A DNA stretch of 21,624 bases, taken from the NCBI GenBank assembly GCA_900543455.1, contig UQRR01000030.1, forward strand, positions 1 to 21,624, read 5' to 3'. Shown piece by piece: positions 10,701 to 16,202 of the stretch. The DNA comes from an uncultured Dialister sp. Its GTDB lineage: Bacteria; Bacillota; Negativicutes; Veillonellales; Dialisteraceae. Below the pieces are notes generated by a model, which ran no database searches, was not told the DNA's origin, and saw nothing but the letters and a program-made list of their open reading frames with translations. The position numbers were made by a program, and so were the translations under genes. How positions within the stretch are numbered: the first letter of the stretch is position 1; each line of letters opens with the position of its first letter.

Positions 10701-11827
10701 CTCAAGGTAAAGCTAAATCTACAACTCTTTCTGCAGTAGCAGAAGGTACTATCAAAATTACTGATAGGAATAAGCAAAAACAGGACTTGGCAGATTTGAA
10801 TAGAAATACCTCAAATAGCCTGAATCAACTAGGTGAAATTTTTGATAAGCAGAAACTAGAAGAACGAGAAGAAATGGCTGATTCCTTCGGAAAAATTGCC
10901 TATAATGCGATTCATAATATGAAAGATGGAAGCAAAAAGACAGCCATGCATGCGTTGACAGGTGGCATAATGAGTCAACTAAGCAATGGAAACTTTATGG
11001 CCGGTGCCACTTCTGCATTCTTGAATAAAATGTTAATGAATGAAATCAAGAAAGCCTCTAATGGAGACCCTGCTACCATGCAATGGATGAGTGCTATAGT
11101 AGGTGGAATCGCATCGGAATTAGTAGCTGGAAATGGTCAAATCGGTGCTAGTGTGGCCAGCAATGCCACTAAGAATAACAGCTTGAGAGATGCTATTGAG
11201 GCCATAAACGGGACGTTTGATGCCAGTGAAGCTTATGAAGAGGTAAAGATTGATAATGATCAGGAGCTAGATGATAATACTTTCGATATTGGTGTAGGCA
11301 ATGAAGAAAATGTATGGGAGAAGGCGAAACTATATGAGCCAAGTTCCAATTCGTTTGATAATACTTTGACTGAAAATATGGGGGATACTGCTTTAGAGAA
11401 GAGCGAAGAAATTATGGTAGAAAAAACTATATCATGGGGAACTGCAAACTATTTTGAGGCGAATGATGATTTCTTAAATCGAAAAGAAGCAGAACAAATA
11501 GGGCGTGATTTCGGAAATAGAGCCTTAAAAACCTGGAGTGGGATTTCTTACCTGAAAGATGTGAGTGAAAATCAGCAAAGGTTTAATACCTTGTATAATA
11601 AGTTAAGAGCTGATATTTATGATACATTGCCAATTTCAGCAGGAATAGCAGGCGCAGCGATAGGTGGACAGGCTGGAGGATCTTGCTTAAGCTTCGCCTT
11701 AGGCGGAATAATGGGCGGAATTGTAAACGGATATGTTGAAAATTCTAAATCTGAGTGGCAAAAGGAAGAGCAAAAAGGCCAAGATAAGTGGAATGAAGCG
11801 ACTGGTACGGAAAGTAGAGGAAAATAA
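4787..11827 (+). CDS. Large two-partner secretion exoprotein, CdiA/FhaB type, with C-terminal toxin candidate
   Basis: TpsA proteins are exported by TpsB and form long beta-helical fibres on the cell surface; CdiA types deliver a C-terminal toxin to touching cells. The 2346 residues show, in order: a long signal peptide (cleavage near AWA, residue 38); a TPS secretion domain (about 41-300) with GGVSRNDYERFNI and NPNGI at 151-155; filamentous-hemagglutinin repeats; a charged coiled coil at about 613-690; a repeat-poor charged region (about 750-1070); a conserved CdiA middle block at about 1075-1195 (YLIETDPAF, KRLGDGFYEQ, LTSDMVWLE); more repeats to about 1980; a pretoxin-like domain (about 1983-2133) ending in NATKNNSL; and a 213-residue variable tip. 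The tip has an acidic first half and a glycine-zipper hydrophobic stretch (about 2283-2316). Composition is mosaic: GC-rich at about 8350-9440, AT-rich after about 10560. Family and secretion are certain; toxic activity is inferred. Confidence 0.92.
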   Translation: MKSIPSMSLKTKAMKSLGRKILCVLLSGVFFGDTIAWAEAPILPDTTAPGNRYPLVQETANGIPLVNISAPTAGGVSRNDYERFNIPAKGAILNNSYTLSKTELAGYVQGNANMAQGPAKIIVNQVTSGNPTTMNGFLEVAGHKADVIIANPNGITVNGGGFINTARAILTTGKPEYDNKERLKDFRIDNDATILITGNGLNGKKADTLELYTRAAEIKAAIFGNTVHVTTGANVIDANTGKVTAIEGKGKKPEIAIDVKDLGGMYAGRIFLIGNEKGLPIDIKGAIESQHMVLDNQGNLYHAGTTHSTEDMTIHAKDILNTGTMAASGNMTLRADGQVVNDKTIGSVGNMAITAKQVTNHKTIASEKDLSITTTSEEENALDNSNSEILANGNVTIQASHTDNMNGNIASGSTLSIQGKTLNNSQGKLTAYGSNTISVSDKLENEQGQIAANENISISSNLIHNNQGTITAGQNETITTKDIQLDGKLAAGNNLTITTDNDITNDSAKENYGITQADGNLTISAKGNLTNSKKLESKGTLTLSAKDISNKESGEINGGSVSLTSTTLTNRGLVSADQANTITTDILQNIATGRIYGEDITLHAKTLENRKDKVLEEKLAAAMKDLKQKEKDLDDAFAIDVTAFKRDSEKENYFKEIENKQAAYAASKAAVEAILADMAQVKSATIAARNDMIITGDTLLNSASSLLYAGGDMAISEAKDITNQGADIKAQGNMSLTAPTITNENEAFSAKRVWTSHTTNPNRIRIDQQGHPEQGQAFDESEFSELGSGYGAYHNKGITPKTLYEEAGYDKIEQITEEERKDDETPVPDDLVGKEAPNYDYNDPIFKELGVKSMDTPRPGYDDPKQADWDKQYKEILNQLNEKIKVHNEEAKAYNDSIGAIESKAIKNYTIIRTTTHTSEKQVQETKAGNISSGKDMILSGNVTNEDSRITAGNTLTATGGTLNNVAEKNQVQKITFGTTQESYTKKKHWPHKAWRRHYRDPIFMTPQKELDNPTSLDVGTYEGHTGKNPTKEDITQTMRDNVQQNLNPFATGKETNPGSTAGKETGGTLSFIPDSSLYKLHPEEKAKYLIETDPAFTNKKTFLSSDYMYNQLLWDNDKVNKRLGDGFYEQELIRNQVTQLTGMRYLNGYTNDEEEYKALMDAGITYAKEYNLKPGISLAKEQMASLTSDMVWLETTTVTVNGKTYDVLYPHVYLKAGSEKKIAADGSLISANQLVMEAKNQLANRGVLMGNSILMQGKDIVNRGMIYGDTVQLKASHDIKESGIIHAEKQVSLTADNNITMQDTVLHAKNQDVLHTTAGIAVKGKDGVLLMEAGKDIHLTGATLEALGDNGSLILKAGNNIHLDTDSLEAKKDMTENSDNYIRTYRKTETTNTLAAGKTITLAAGENLSARNTTVLSENGQITAAAKGDVNLENGYNESRDDYGLKYKERGLLSSKTTTIKSHDESKTVTASILSGDAVQITAGGNTNMTGSQVIGTHDVAISSGKDTSISSAQEYERHDYAKQVKKSGLLSGGGLGFTIGTEKRKDQYSDADILQKGSTVGSISGNVTITSDKDIHVNASDIIAGKDISMTGENVNISSKDNIYHSEEKHEYKKSGLTVSVGGAGIEAIESVAAPATRMTEVSDHRLKALYGYETAEKIKENGDALKAAAKGNFSPTVSIGITSSSSKSESHSTMTEAQGSSLQAGQDMTIKTKEDLNVKGSDIVGNHIHLEADNDIHIWATEEKETQKSSQSSKGGSLGVSLSAGSVVSVDGKFYAGKGKENGSTTNYRASTVNANDTLTMKSGKDTDLIGSTVSGNKVKADVYGNLNIESLQTKKEYSEENISAGMSFSTAAGKTSYGGSASKGNMKSHYESVINQAGIRAGGKGFDISVKENTDLKGGVIDSAASKDKNTLTTGTLSWEDKENRANYSSKGIGVSYSHYGNYDQMTQKQKNEVYNKNGLTPSISSGAQGKAKSTTLSAVAEGTIKITDRNKQKQDLADLNRNTSNSLNQLGEIFDKQKLEEREEMADSFGKIAYNAIHNMKDGSKKTAMHALTGGIMSQLSNGNFMAGATSAFLNKMLMNEIKKASNGDPATMQWMSAIVGGIASELVAGNGQIGASVASNATKNNSLRDAIEAINGTFDASEAYEEVKIDNDQELDDNTFDIGVGNEENVWEKAKLYEPSSNSFDNTLTENMGDTALEKSEEIMVEKTISWGTANYFEANDDFLNRKEAEQIGRDFGNRALKTWSGISYLKDVSENQQRFNTLYNKLRADIYDTLPISAGIAGAAIGGQAGGSCLSFALGGIMGGIVNGYVENSKSEWQKEEQKGQDKWNEATGTESRGK
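11186..11827 (+). other. Variable C-terminal tip of TpsA: candidate membrane-active CDI toxin
   Basis: This is the part of tpsA after NATKNNSL (residues about 2134-2346). I take that motif as the pretoxin boundary, equivalent in position to VENN in enterobacterial CdiA. The tip starts acidic (VKIDNDQELDDNTFD), has a helical middle (FLNRKEAEQIGRDFGNRAL), then a stretch rich in Gly and Ala (AGIAGAAIGG, FALGGIMGGIVNG) that could form a membrane hairpin, and ends in a highly charged tail. I see no nuclease, deaminase or ADP-ribosyltransferase motif. The adjacent gene encodes a four-helix membrane protein, as expected for immunity to a pore or membrane-inserting toxin. Function is inferred from position and composition only. 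Confidence 0.5.
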
Positions 11828-11829
11828 AT

Positions 11830-12216
11830 ATGTATAGGAATAATGTTATATATGATATATTTTTGCTTTTCGTATGTGTCTATATAATTAAAACATTTCT
11901 TTTGAAAAAAACATTATCGAAAAAAGAATTGTTTTTGATTAACCATTCAAAACCTTGGCTTAGGATTACGGTTATCATAGCCATATTGATGCAAATATCA
12001 TATATTTTCCTGTGCGATATTGGCATCTTTTCAGGCATATTATATACATGTATTAGTAGTTTATTGCTATTTACTGTTTTAATGACGTTTGCTATGATAT
12101 GCTTTTTAAAATGGAGATATGGAGCTAAAGATTGGGAAACCAGATATGAAACAGAAATGATTATAGAAGGAATCATAGTTATTATATTTATATATGTAAT
12201 GATACATCTTTTCTAG
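11830..12216 (+). CDS. Small four-helix membrane protein, candidate CDI immunity protein
   Basis: I do not recognise a family. The 128-residue protein has four predicted membrane segments, about 6-25, 43-62, 67-94 and 109-127, with a basic loop KKTLSKK between the first two and a charged loop RYGAKDWETRYE between the last two. It starts 2 nt after the tpsA stop, with its ribosome site AGAGGA inside the last tpsA codons, so the two are translationally linked. Its coding sequence is about 26% G+C, far below the his genes and the middle of tpsA, which suggests acquisition as a cassette with the tpsA 3' end. A small gene immediately after a CdiA-like gene is the normal position for the immunity gene; a membrane location fits a toxin acting on the inner membrane. 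It is a real gene by position and ribosome site; its role is inferred. Confidence 0.75.
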   Translation: MYRNNVIYDIFLLFVCVYIIKTFLLKKTLSKKELFLINHSKPWLRITVIIAILMQISYIFLCDIGIFSGILYTCISSLLLFTVLMTFAMICFLKWRYGAKDWETRYETEMIIEGIIVIIFIYVMIHLF

Positions 12217-12287
12217 AATGTAATATAGATTATAGTGACCCCATAGATTCAGTCTAGGCTTTTGGATTTTAAGTGTGTATCTACAGA

Positions 12288-12640
12288 AGAGTAGGAACGG
12301 CATGACTACGCCAAGCAGGTCAAGAAGAGCGGCCTGCTCTCGGGTGGCGGACTCGGCTTTACCATCGGGATGGAGAAACGGAAAGATCAGTATGCGGAAT
12401 GAGGCTTAATGCAAAAGGGTTCTCTCATTGGCAGTGCGAAGGGAAAGCTGTCAATATACTCGTCCGGATAAAAAATAAAGCCAGCCGTGCGGTCAGTATG
12501 GACATTTCTCTCGGTACGGCCAGGTCTACCAGCAGCTCTAAATCTGTAACGCCACAGACGTCGGTTCATTTTAAGCGTGCTTTATTGTATGTAAACGACA
12601 TGCGCTTTACGGCGGACAGAAGATCTATACGGCGATACCC
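12288..12640 (+). pseudogene. Decayed fragment of a second tpsA/cdiA-like gene
   Basis: Positions 12288-12393 match tpsA 9331-9436 at 101 of 106 bases. In the frame that encodes HDYAKQVKKSGLLSGGG, the TAC codon of tpsA has become TAG at the left end, and a TGA follows GMEKRKDQYAE. Beyond that, weaker similarity continues (QKGSLIGSAKG against tpsA QKGSTVGSISG), then a frame change, then SISLGTARSTSSSKS, which resembles tpsA VSIGITSSSSKS at about 9826. A last piece, CGGCGATACC, at about 12630 echoes tpsA near 8590. Stops, frameshift and deletions show it is not functional. It is most likely a leftover from an older tpsA cassette or paralog. The right boundary is uncertain. Confidence 0.65.
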
Positions 12641-12687
12641 CTTAGAAAAGGATCTCTTATGATGTAAGAAAATACGTGTTGTTTGGG

Positions 12688-12720
12688 ATGCGCGGGCCTA
12701 TGGTCTGCGCATTTTTATTT
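12688..12720 (+). terminator. Rho-independent terminator after the tps locus
   Basis: ATGCGCGGG and TCTGCGCAT pair as a stem of up to nine (six Watson-Crick at the base, then G-U and G-C pairs) around CCTATGG, followed by TTTTTATTT. It separates the tps locus and its remnant from the his promoter. Confidence 0.75.
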
Positions 12721-12786
12721 GTGAAGAGCCGTGAGGCGCACGTTAGAAATGAAAATGATGTACGAGCGTGGGAAAAAATACGTCAA

Positions 12787-12824
12787 CCCCTTTACTTTTT
12801 CTCTTTATCGTGATAAAGTATAAC
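12787..12824 (+). promoter_or_regulatory. his operon promoter region with palindromic operator candidate
   Basis: A perfect inverted repeat, CTTTATC-GT-GATAAAG, lies at 12803-12818, directly in front of the -10 candidate TATAAC (12819-12824). The -35 is poor: TTTTTC sits 17 nt upstream of TATAAC, while the better-looking TTTACT (12791-12796) is 22 nt away. A symmetric site between the promoter boxes is typical of a repressor operator. I see no T-box and no histidine-rich leader peptide, so repression by a DNA-binding protein is the simplest model. A TrpR-like YerC/HisR regulator, known in Firmicutes, is a guess. Confidence 0.5.
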
Positions 12825-12850
12825 CATAACAAAGGAAGAGGAGGGCTCGT

Positions 12851-14065
12851 ATGGCTCATGCAATAGACGATTTAAAAATGGTGCATGAAGAGGAAATGAA
12901 AAATTATGACCGCATCGAGAGTGCGGTGGTTTCCGTCATGCGGCGGCACGGATGCAAGATCATCCAGACGCCGACTTTTGAGGATTACGATACATACGGC
13001 ACCTATTTCCCTCAGCTGCAGCGCGAGATGATCAAGACCATCAGCAGCGAGGGGGAGGTGCTGGTCATGCGGCCGGATGTGACGGTGCCGCTCGTGAAGA
13101 CGGCGTCGCGCGAGTATCCGGATGCGCGGCAGCTTTTGAAATTCGGCTACGTGTCGATGGTCTTCCGCGAATACTATGGCAAGTCGACGCATGGGAAGTA
13201 TTTCCTGCAGAGCGGGGTCGAGGTCCTGGGGGATGAGACGCCGGAGTGCGATGGCGAGGTCATGGTGATGGCGGCGGAATTCCTGGAGTCGGTGGGTATC
13301 CGTGATATGCGTATCGATCTCGGGAGTGTGGCGTACATGGATGCGCTTTTCGAAGAGCTGCGTCTCTCGAAGGAGGAGCTGTCGCAGGTGCGTGAGTTCC
13401 TGGAGAAGAGAAATCTCGTTTCCTTTGAGAAGCTGGCTGACCGGCTGTCGATCACGAAAATCCAGCGAGATGTGCTCTTGGAGCTGCCGTGGCTCTTTGG
13501 CAGCTATGAAGAGACGCTGAAGCGGGCGGAAGGTCTTTGCCTGAATCATAAGATGGCGGATGCCCTCGCCCGCCTTGAGAAGGTGTATGAGTATCTGGCG
13601 GTCGCTGGCTATGCGGATCGCGTGCAGCTGGACTTCGGCTTCACATCGCACATGGGATACTATACGGACTTGGTTTTCCGCATTTATGCGGATGGCGCGC
13701 TGTACTCGCTGATTTCCGGCGGGCGGTATGATTCGCTGGCGGCGCAGTTTCAGGTGCCGCGTCCGGCGTGCGGCTTCGGGATGAATATGAATCTGCTTTA
13801 TGAAGTGATGGCGGACTCGAATCTTTTGGAAGAGATGGCACCCTCGTGCGATCTGGCGGTGGTCTATGAGAAGGCGGATCGGGATCTCATCGTGACGCTC
13901 ATGGCATGGCGCAAGAAGGGCTACTCGGTGATGGGGGTCGCGAGTACGAATGCGATCGCCAGAGGTGATTATAAATTGATCGTTTCTTATAAAGAGGGGC
14001 GTTTCCTTTTAGAGGGGGCGGCGCTCACGAAGGAAGAGCTGGAAGAAAAATTGGGAGGTCTGTAG
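12851..14065 (+). CDS. hisZ: ATP phosphoribosyltransferase regulatory subunit
   Basis: HisZ is a catalytically inactive relative of histidyl-tRNA synthetase that joins the short HisG to form the ATP phosphoribosyltransferase, the histidine-sensitive first enzyme of histidine synthesis, in the cytoplasm. The 404 residues show class II synthetase-like blocks: MRPDVTVPLVKTASREYP (about 73-90), FGYVSMVFREYYG (about 98-110) and GGRYDSLAAQF with PACGFGMNMNLL (from about 290). It is slightly longer than typical HisZ and lacks the anticodon-binding domain of a true HisRS. The ATG has a purine-rich ribosome site (GAGGAGGG) about six nt upstream. It heads the his operon; hisG follows after one nt. An alternative, a real HisRS, is unlikely given the length and the hisG neighbour. 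Confidence 0.93.
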   Translation: MAHAIDDLKMVHEEEMKNYDRIESAVVSVMRRHGCKIIQTPTFEDYDTYGTYFPQLQREMIKTISSEGEVLVMRPDVTVPLVKTASREYPDARQLLKFGYVSMVFREYYGKSTHGKYFLQSGVEVLGDETPECDGEVMVMAAEFLESVGIRDMRIDLGSVAYMDALFEELRLSKEELSQVREFLEKRNLVSFEKLADRLSITKIQRDVLLELPWLFGSYEETLKRAEGLCLNHKMADALARLEKVYEYLAVAGYADRVQLDFGFTSHMGYYTDLVFRIYADGALYSLISGGRYDSLAAQFQVPRPACGFGMNMNLLYEVMADSNLLEEMAPSCDLAVVYEKADRDLIVTLMAWRKKGYSVMGVASTNAIARGDYKLIVSYKEGRFLLEGAALTKEELEEKLGGL

Positions 14066-14066
14066 T

Positions 14067-14681
14067 ATGCTGCATATTGCACTGGCGAAAGGGCGCATCG
14101 CGAAGACGGTCATGAAACGGCTGGCGGAGGGGGGCTTCCATTTTTCTGATTATTCGGATGAGAGCCGCAAGCTCATTTTCACCGATGATGAGGAGCGTAT
14201 CCGCGTGACGCTGGTGAAGAGTCCGGATGTGGCGGTGTATGTGCGCCGCGGGGCAGCTGATGCCGGCATCGTCGGGAAGGATGTCCTCATGGAGGACGGG
14301 GAAGAGGATGTCTATGAGGTGTTGGATCTTGGGATCGGCCGCTGCCGCATGGCGGTGTCTGGTATCAAGGGAAATCAGAAGGTCATGCAGAAGCGGATCC
14401 TGACGGTGGCTTCGAAGTATCCGTCCATCGCGCGAAAATATTTCGCAGATCGCTTCCAACCCATCGATATCATCAAGCTGAATGGCTCGGTCGAGCTGGC
14501 ACCGCTCGTCGGCCTCTCGGATGTCATCGTCGATATCGTGGAAACGGGGACGACGCTTCGCGAGAATGGGCTCGAAGCCTATGATTATTTCATGGATTTC
14601 TCCGCCCGCCTCATCTGTAATAAGGTATCGTATAAAATGAAGCAGAAGGAAATGGCAGAATTTATGGCGTTGGTTAAATAA
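14067..14681 (+). CDS. hisG: ATP phosphoribosyltransferase catalytic subunit, short form
   Basis: HisG condenses ATP with PRPP to phosphoribosyl-ATP, the committed step of histidine synthesis. The 204 residues are the short form that lacks the C-terminal regulatory domain and needs HisZ, which is encoded immediately upstream. Visible motifs are LALAKGR-like LHIALAKGRI at the start, ADAGIVGKDVLME (about 64-76) and the PRPP-binding DVIVDIVETGTTLRENGLE (about 152-170). The ribosome site GGGAGG lies inside the end of hisZ, and only one nt separates the two genes, so the subunits are translationally coupled. After hisG the operon is interrupted by a 231-nt repeat-bearing spacer before hisD. Confidence 0.96.
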   Translation: MLHIALAKGRIAKTVMKRLAEGGFHFSDYSDESRKLIFTDDEERIRVTLVKSPDVAVYVRRGAADAGIVGKDVLMEDGEEDVYEVLDLGIGRCRMAVSGIKGNQKVMQKRILTVASKYPSIARKYFADRFQPIDIIKLNGSVELAPLVGLSDVIVDIVETGTTLRENGLEAYDYFMDFSARLICNKVSYKMKQKEMAEFMALVK

Positions 14682-14716
14682 GGGACTGGTGGCTAGGGAC
14701 TAGTAGCTAGGGATTA
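14682..14716 (+). repeat. Heptanucleotide tandem array after hisG
   Basis: Five consecutive heptads, GGGACTG, GTGGCTA, GGGACTA, GTAGCTA and GGGATTA, begin directly after the hisG stop codon. The units are degenerate but keep strict 7-nt register. The same type of array occurs after hisA and before the rRNA promoter, so it is a dispersed intergenic repeat. Confidence 0.7.
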
Positions 14717-14754
14717 GGTTTGCGATACGAGAAAACCGCTAGTTTCAAACCTCC

Positions 14755-14874
14755 GCGGCGCTTTTGATTTTTATGCGCCGCACCAACCCCGTTGAACCTC
14801 TTGAACCTATAGAACCCGCTGAACCTCTTTCGCAAGTAATCAAAGGGCGGCACGCCCCATGGGCTAACCCTGAA
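14755..14874 (+). repeat. Composite intergenic repeat, copy 1 (hairpin plus CACGCCCC module)
   Basis: The block opens with GCGGCGC (14755-14761) and GCGCCGC (14775-14781), which can pair across 13 nt, followed by TGAACC-rich 9-nt units and a module around GCACGCCCC ending in CCCTGAA. The stretch 14773-14874 aligns without any insertion or deletion to 19337-19438, at about 83 of 102 bases. It ends 38 nt before the hisD start. The open frame that begins MRRTNPVEPLEP within it has no ribosome site and is not called as a gene. Confidence 0.7.
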
Positions 14875-14912
14875 TCTGCAAACCTATATACTGAAAGAAG
14901 GATAATAACATC

Positions 14913-16202
14913 ATGGAATGGATCACAGTACCTGAAAAAGGGTTTACTTTGAGAGAAGTACGTACATTGACGAACCGCAATGTAAATTTATCGGAAGAGC
15001 TGGAGAAGTCCGTCTCTGCCATTCTGGAAAGGGTCAGAGATGGGGGAGATGATGCCATCCGTGAGTTGACGAAGAAATTCGACGGGGTAGAGCTCTCTGA
15101 TTTCCGTGTGACGGAAGAAGAGATGCAGGAAGCTCTCGCGCAGGTGACGCCGGAATTTCTGGAAGTTCTGAAAGAAGCGAAAGCGAATATCGAGACATTC
15201 CACAAGGAACAGGTGAGAAAGTCTTGGACGAAGAATTTCAGAGATGGTGTGGAGCTCGGGGAACAGTTCCTTCCCATCCAGCGTGTCGGCGTCTATGTAC
15301 CAGGCGGCCGCGCGGCCTATCCGTCGACTGTACTCATGGATACGGTACCGGCACTCGTGGCGGGCTGCCCTTCGGTCGCTATGACGACACCGCCAGGGAA
15401 GGATGGCAAGGTGAATCCGAATATCCTGGCGGCTGCTTACGTGGCTGGCGTAAAGGAGATCTATAAGGTCGGCGGTGCGCAGGGCATCGCGATGCTGGCA
15501 TACGGCACGGAGTCTGTCGAGCCGGTCTTCAAGATCGTAGGACCGGGCAATGCCTTCGTCGCTATGGCGAAACGTCTCGTCTTCGGTACGGTCGGCATCG
15601 ACATGATCGCAGGCCCGTCCGAGGTGTGCTGCGTGGCAGATGCCAGCGCGGATCCGACATGGATCGCAGCCGACCTCTTGTCGCAGGCGGAGCATGACCC
15701 GCGCGCGGCTGTTTTCCTCATCACGCCGGATGCAGACTTTGGCAAGAAGGTCGAAGCAGAGATGGAGCGTCAGATGAAAGAGCTCTCCCGCTATGAGATC
15801 ATGAAGAGTTCCGTCGATGATTATGCGAAGGCTTTCCTCTGCAAGGATGCGGCGCAGTGCTTCGACATCGTGAATAAGATCGCGCCGGAGCATCTGGAAG
15901 TCGAGCTGCCGGATCCGAAGCAGTATCTGCCGCTTATTTATAATGCAGGTGCTATTTTCCTCGGGAAATACACCTCCGAACCACTCGGTGACTACATGGC
16001 CGGCCCGAACCACACGCTTCCGACCTCCGGTACCGCCGCTTTCTCCTCGCCGCTTGGTGTTTATGATTTCGTCAAACACAGCAGTGTAGAAATGTATAAT
16101 AAAGAAGCCTTCCAGAAGATTTCCAAGAAGGTCCAGATTTTCGCCAAAGCAGAAGGCCTGACGGCTCACGCTCATGCGATGGAGGTGCGTGATGAAGACT
16201 GA
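14913..16202 (+). CDS. hisD: Histidinol dehydrogenase
   Basis: HisD carries out the last two steps, oxidising L-histidinol through histidinal to L-histidine with two NAD+, using zinc. The 429 residues match the family (434 in E. coli). Signature blocks are VPGGRAAYPSTVLM, GGAQGIAMLAYGTE, GPGNAFVAMAK, DMIAGPSEV, SQAEHDP, and APEHLEV with the catalytic Glu326 and His327, then GKYTSEPLGDYMAGPNHTLPT. The start is placed at the ATG after GAAGGA, about 11 nt upstream, and gives the expected N terminus. It opens the tightly packed block hisD-hisC-hisB-hisH-hisA and overlaps hisC by 11 nt. A repeat-bearing 231-nt spacer precedes it, with no convincing internal promoter. Confidence 0.97.
   Translation: MEWITVPEKGFTLREVRTLTNRNVNLSEELEKSVSAILERVRDGGDDAIRELTKKFDGVELSDFRVTEEEMQEALAQVTPEFLEVLKEAKANIETFHKEQVRKSWTKNFRDGVELGEQFLPIQRVGVYVPGGRAAYPSTVLMDTVPALVAGCPSVAMTTPPGKDGKVNPNILAAAYVAGVKEIYKVGGAQGIAMLAYGTESVEPVFKIVGPGNAFVAMAKRLVFGTVGIDMIAGPSEVCCVADASADPTWIAADLLSQAEHDPRAAVFLITPDADFGKKVEAEMERQMKELSRYEIMKSSVDDYAKAFLCKDAAQCFDIVNKIAPEHLEVELPDPKQYLPLIYNAGAIFLGKYTSEPLGDYMAGPNHTLPTSGTAAFSSPLGVYDFVKHSSVEMYNKEAFQKISKKVQIFAKAEGLTAHAHAMEVRDED

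Larger units (their letters stand above)
12217..12850 (+). other. Spacer between the tps locus and the his operon
   Basis: These 634 nt hold no intact gene. After about 70 AT-rich nt with no visible signal come the tpsA-like remnant (12288-12640), a terminator (12688-12720) and the his promoter region with its palindrome (about 12787-12824). Base composition jumps sharply at 12288, where GC-rich DNA follows the AT-rich immunity gene. Confidence 0.65.

Noticed and set aside
12399..12662. 87-codon open frame downstream of the immunity gene
   Set aside because: It lies within the decayed tpsA fragment, partly out of the ancestral frame, with no ribosome site.
12721..12850. Histidine attenuator or T-box leader
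   Set aside because: No run of histidine codons, no T-box motif and no terminator/antiterminator pair between the promoter and hisZ; the leader is only about 20 nt.
14882..14892. Internal promoter for hisD from TATACT
   Set aside because: The -10-like TATACT has no -35 box at 16-18 nt (CTAACC there), and AT-rich words are expected by chance.
14764..14952. 62-codon open frame before hisD
   Set aside because: Repeat-derived, no ribosome site, and it runs out of frame over the hisD start.
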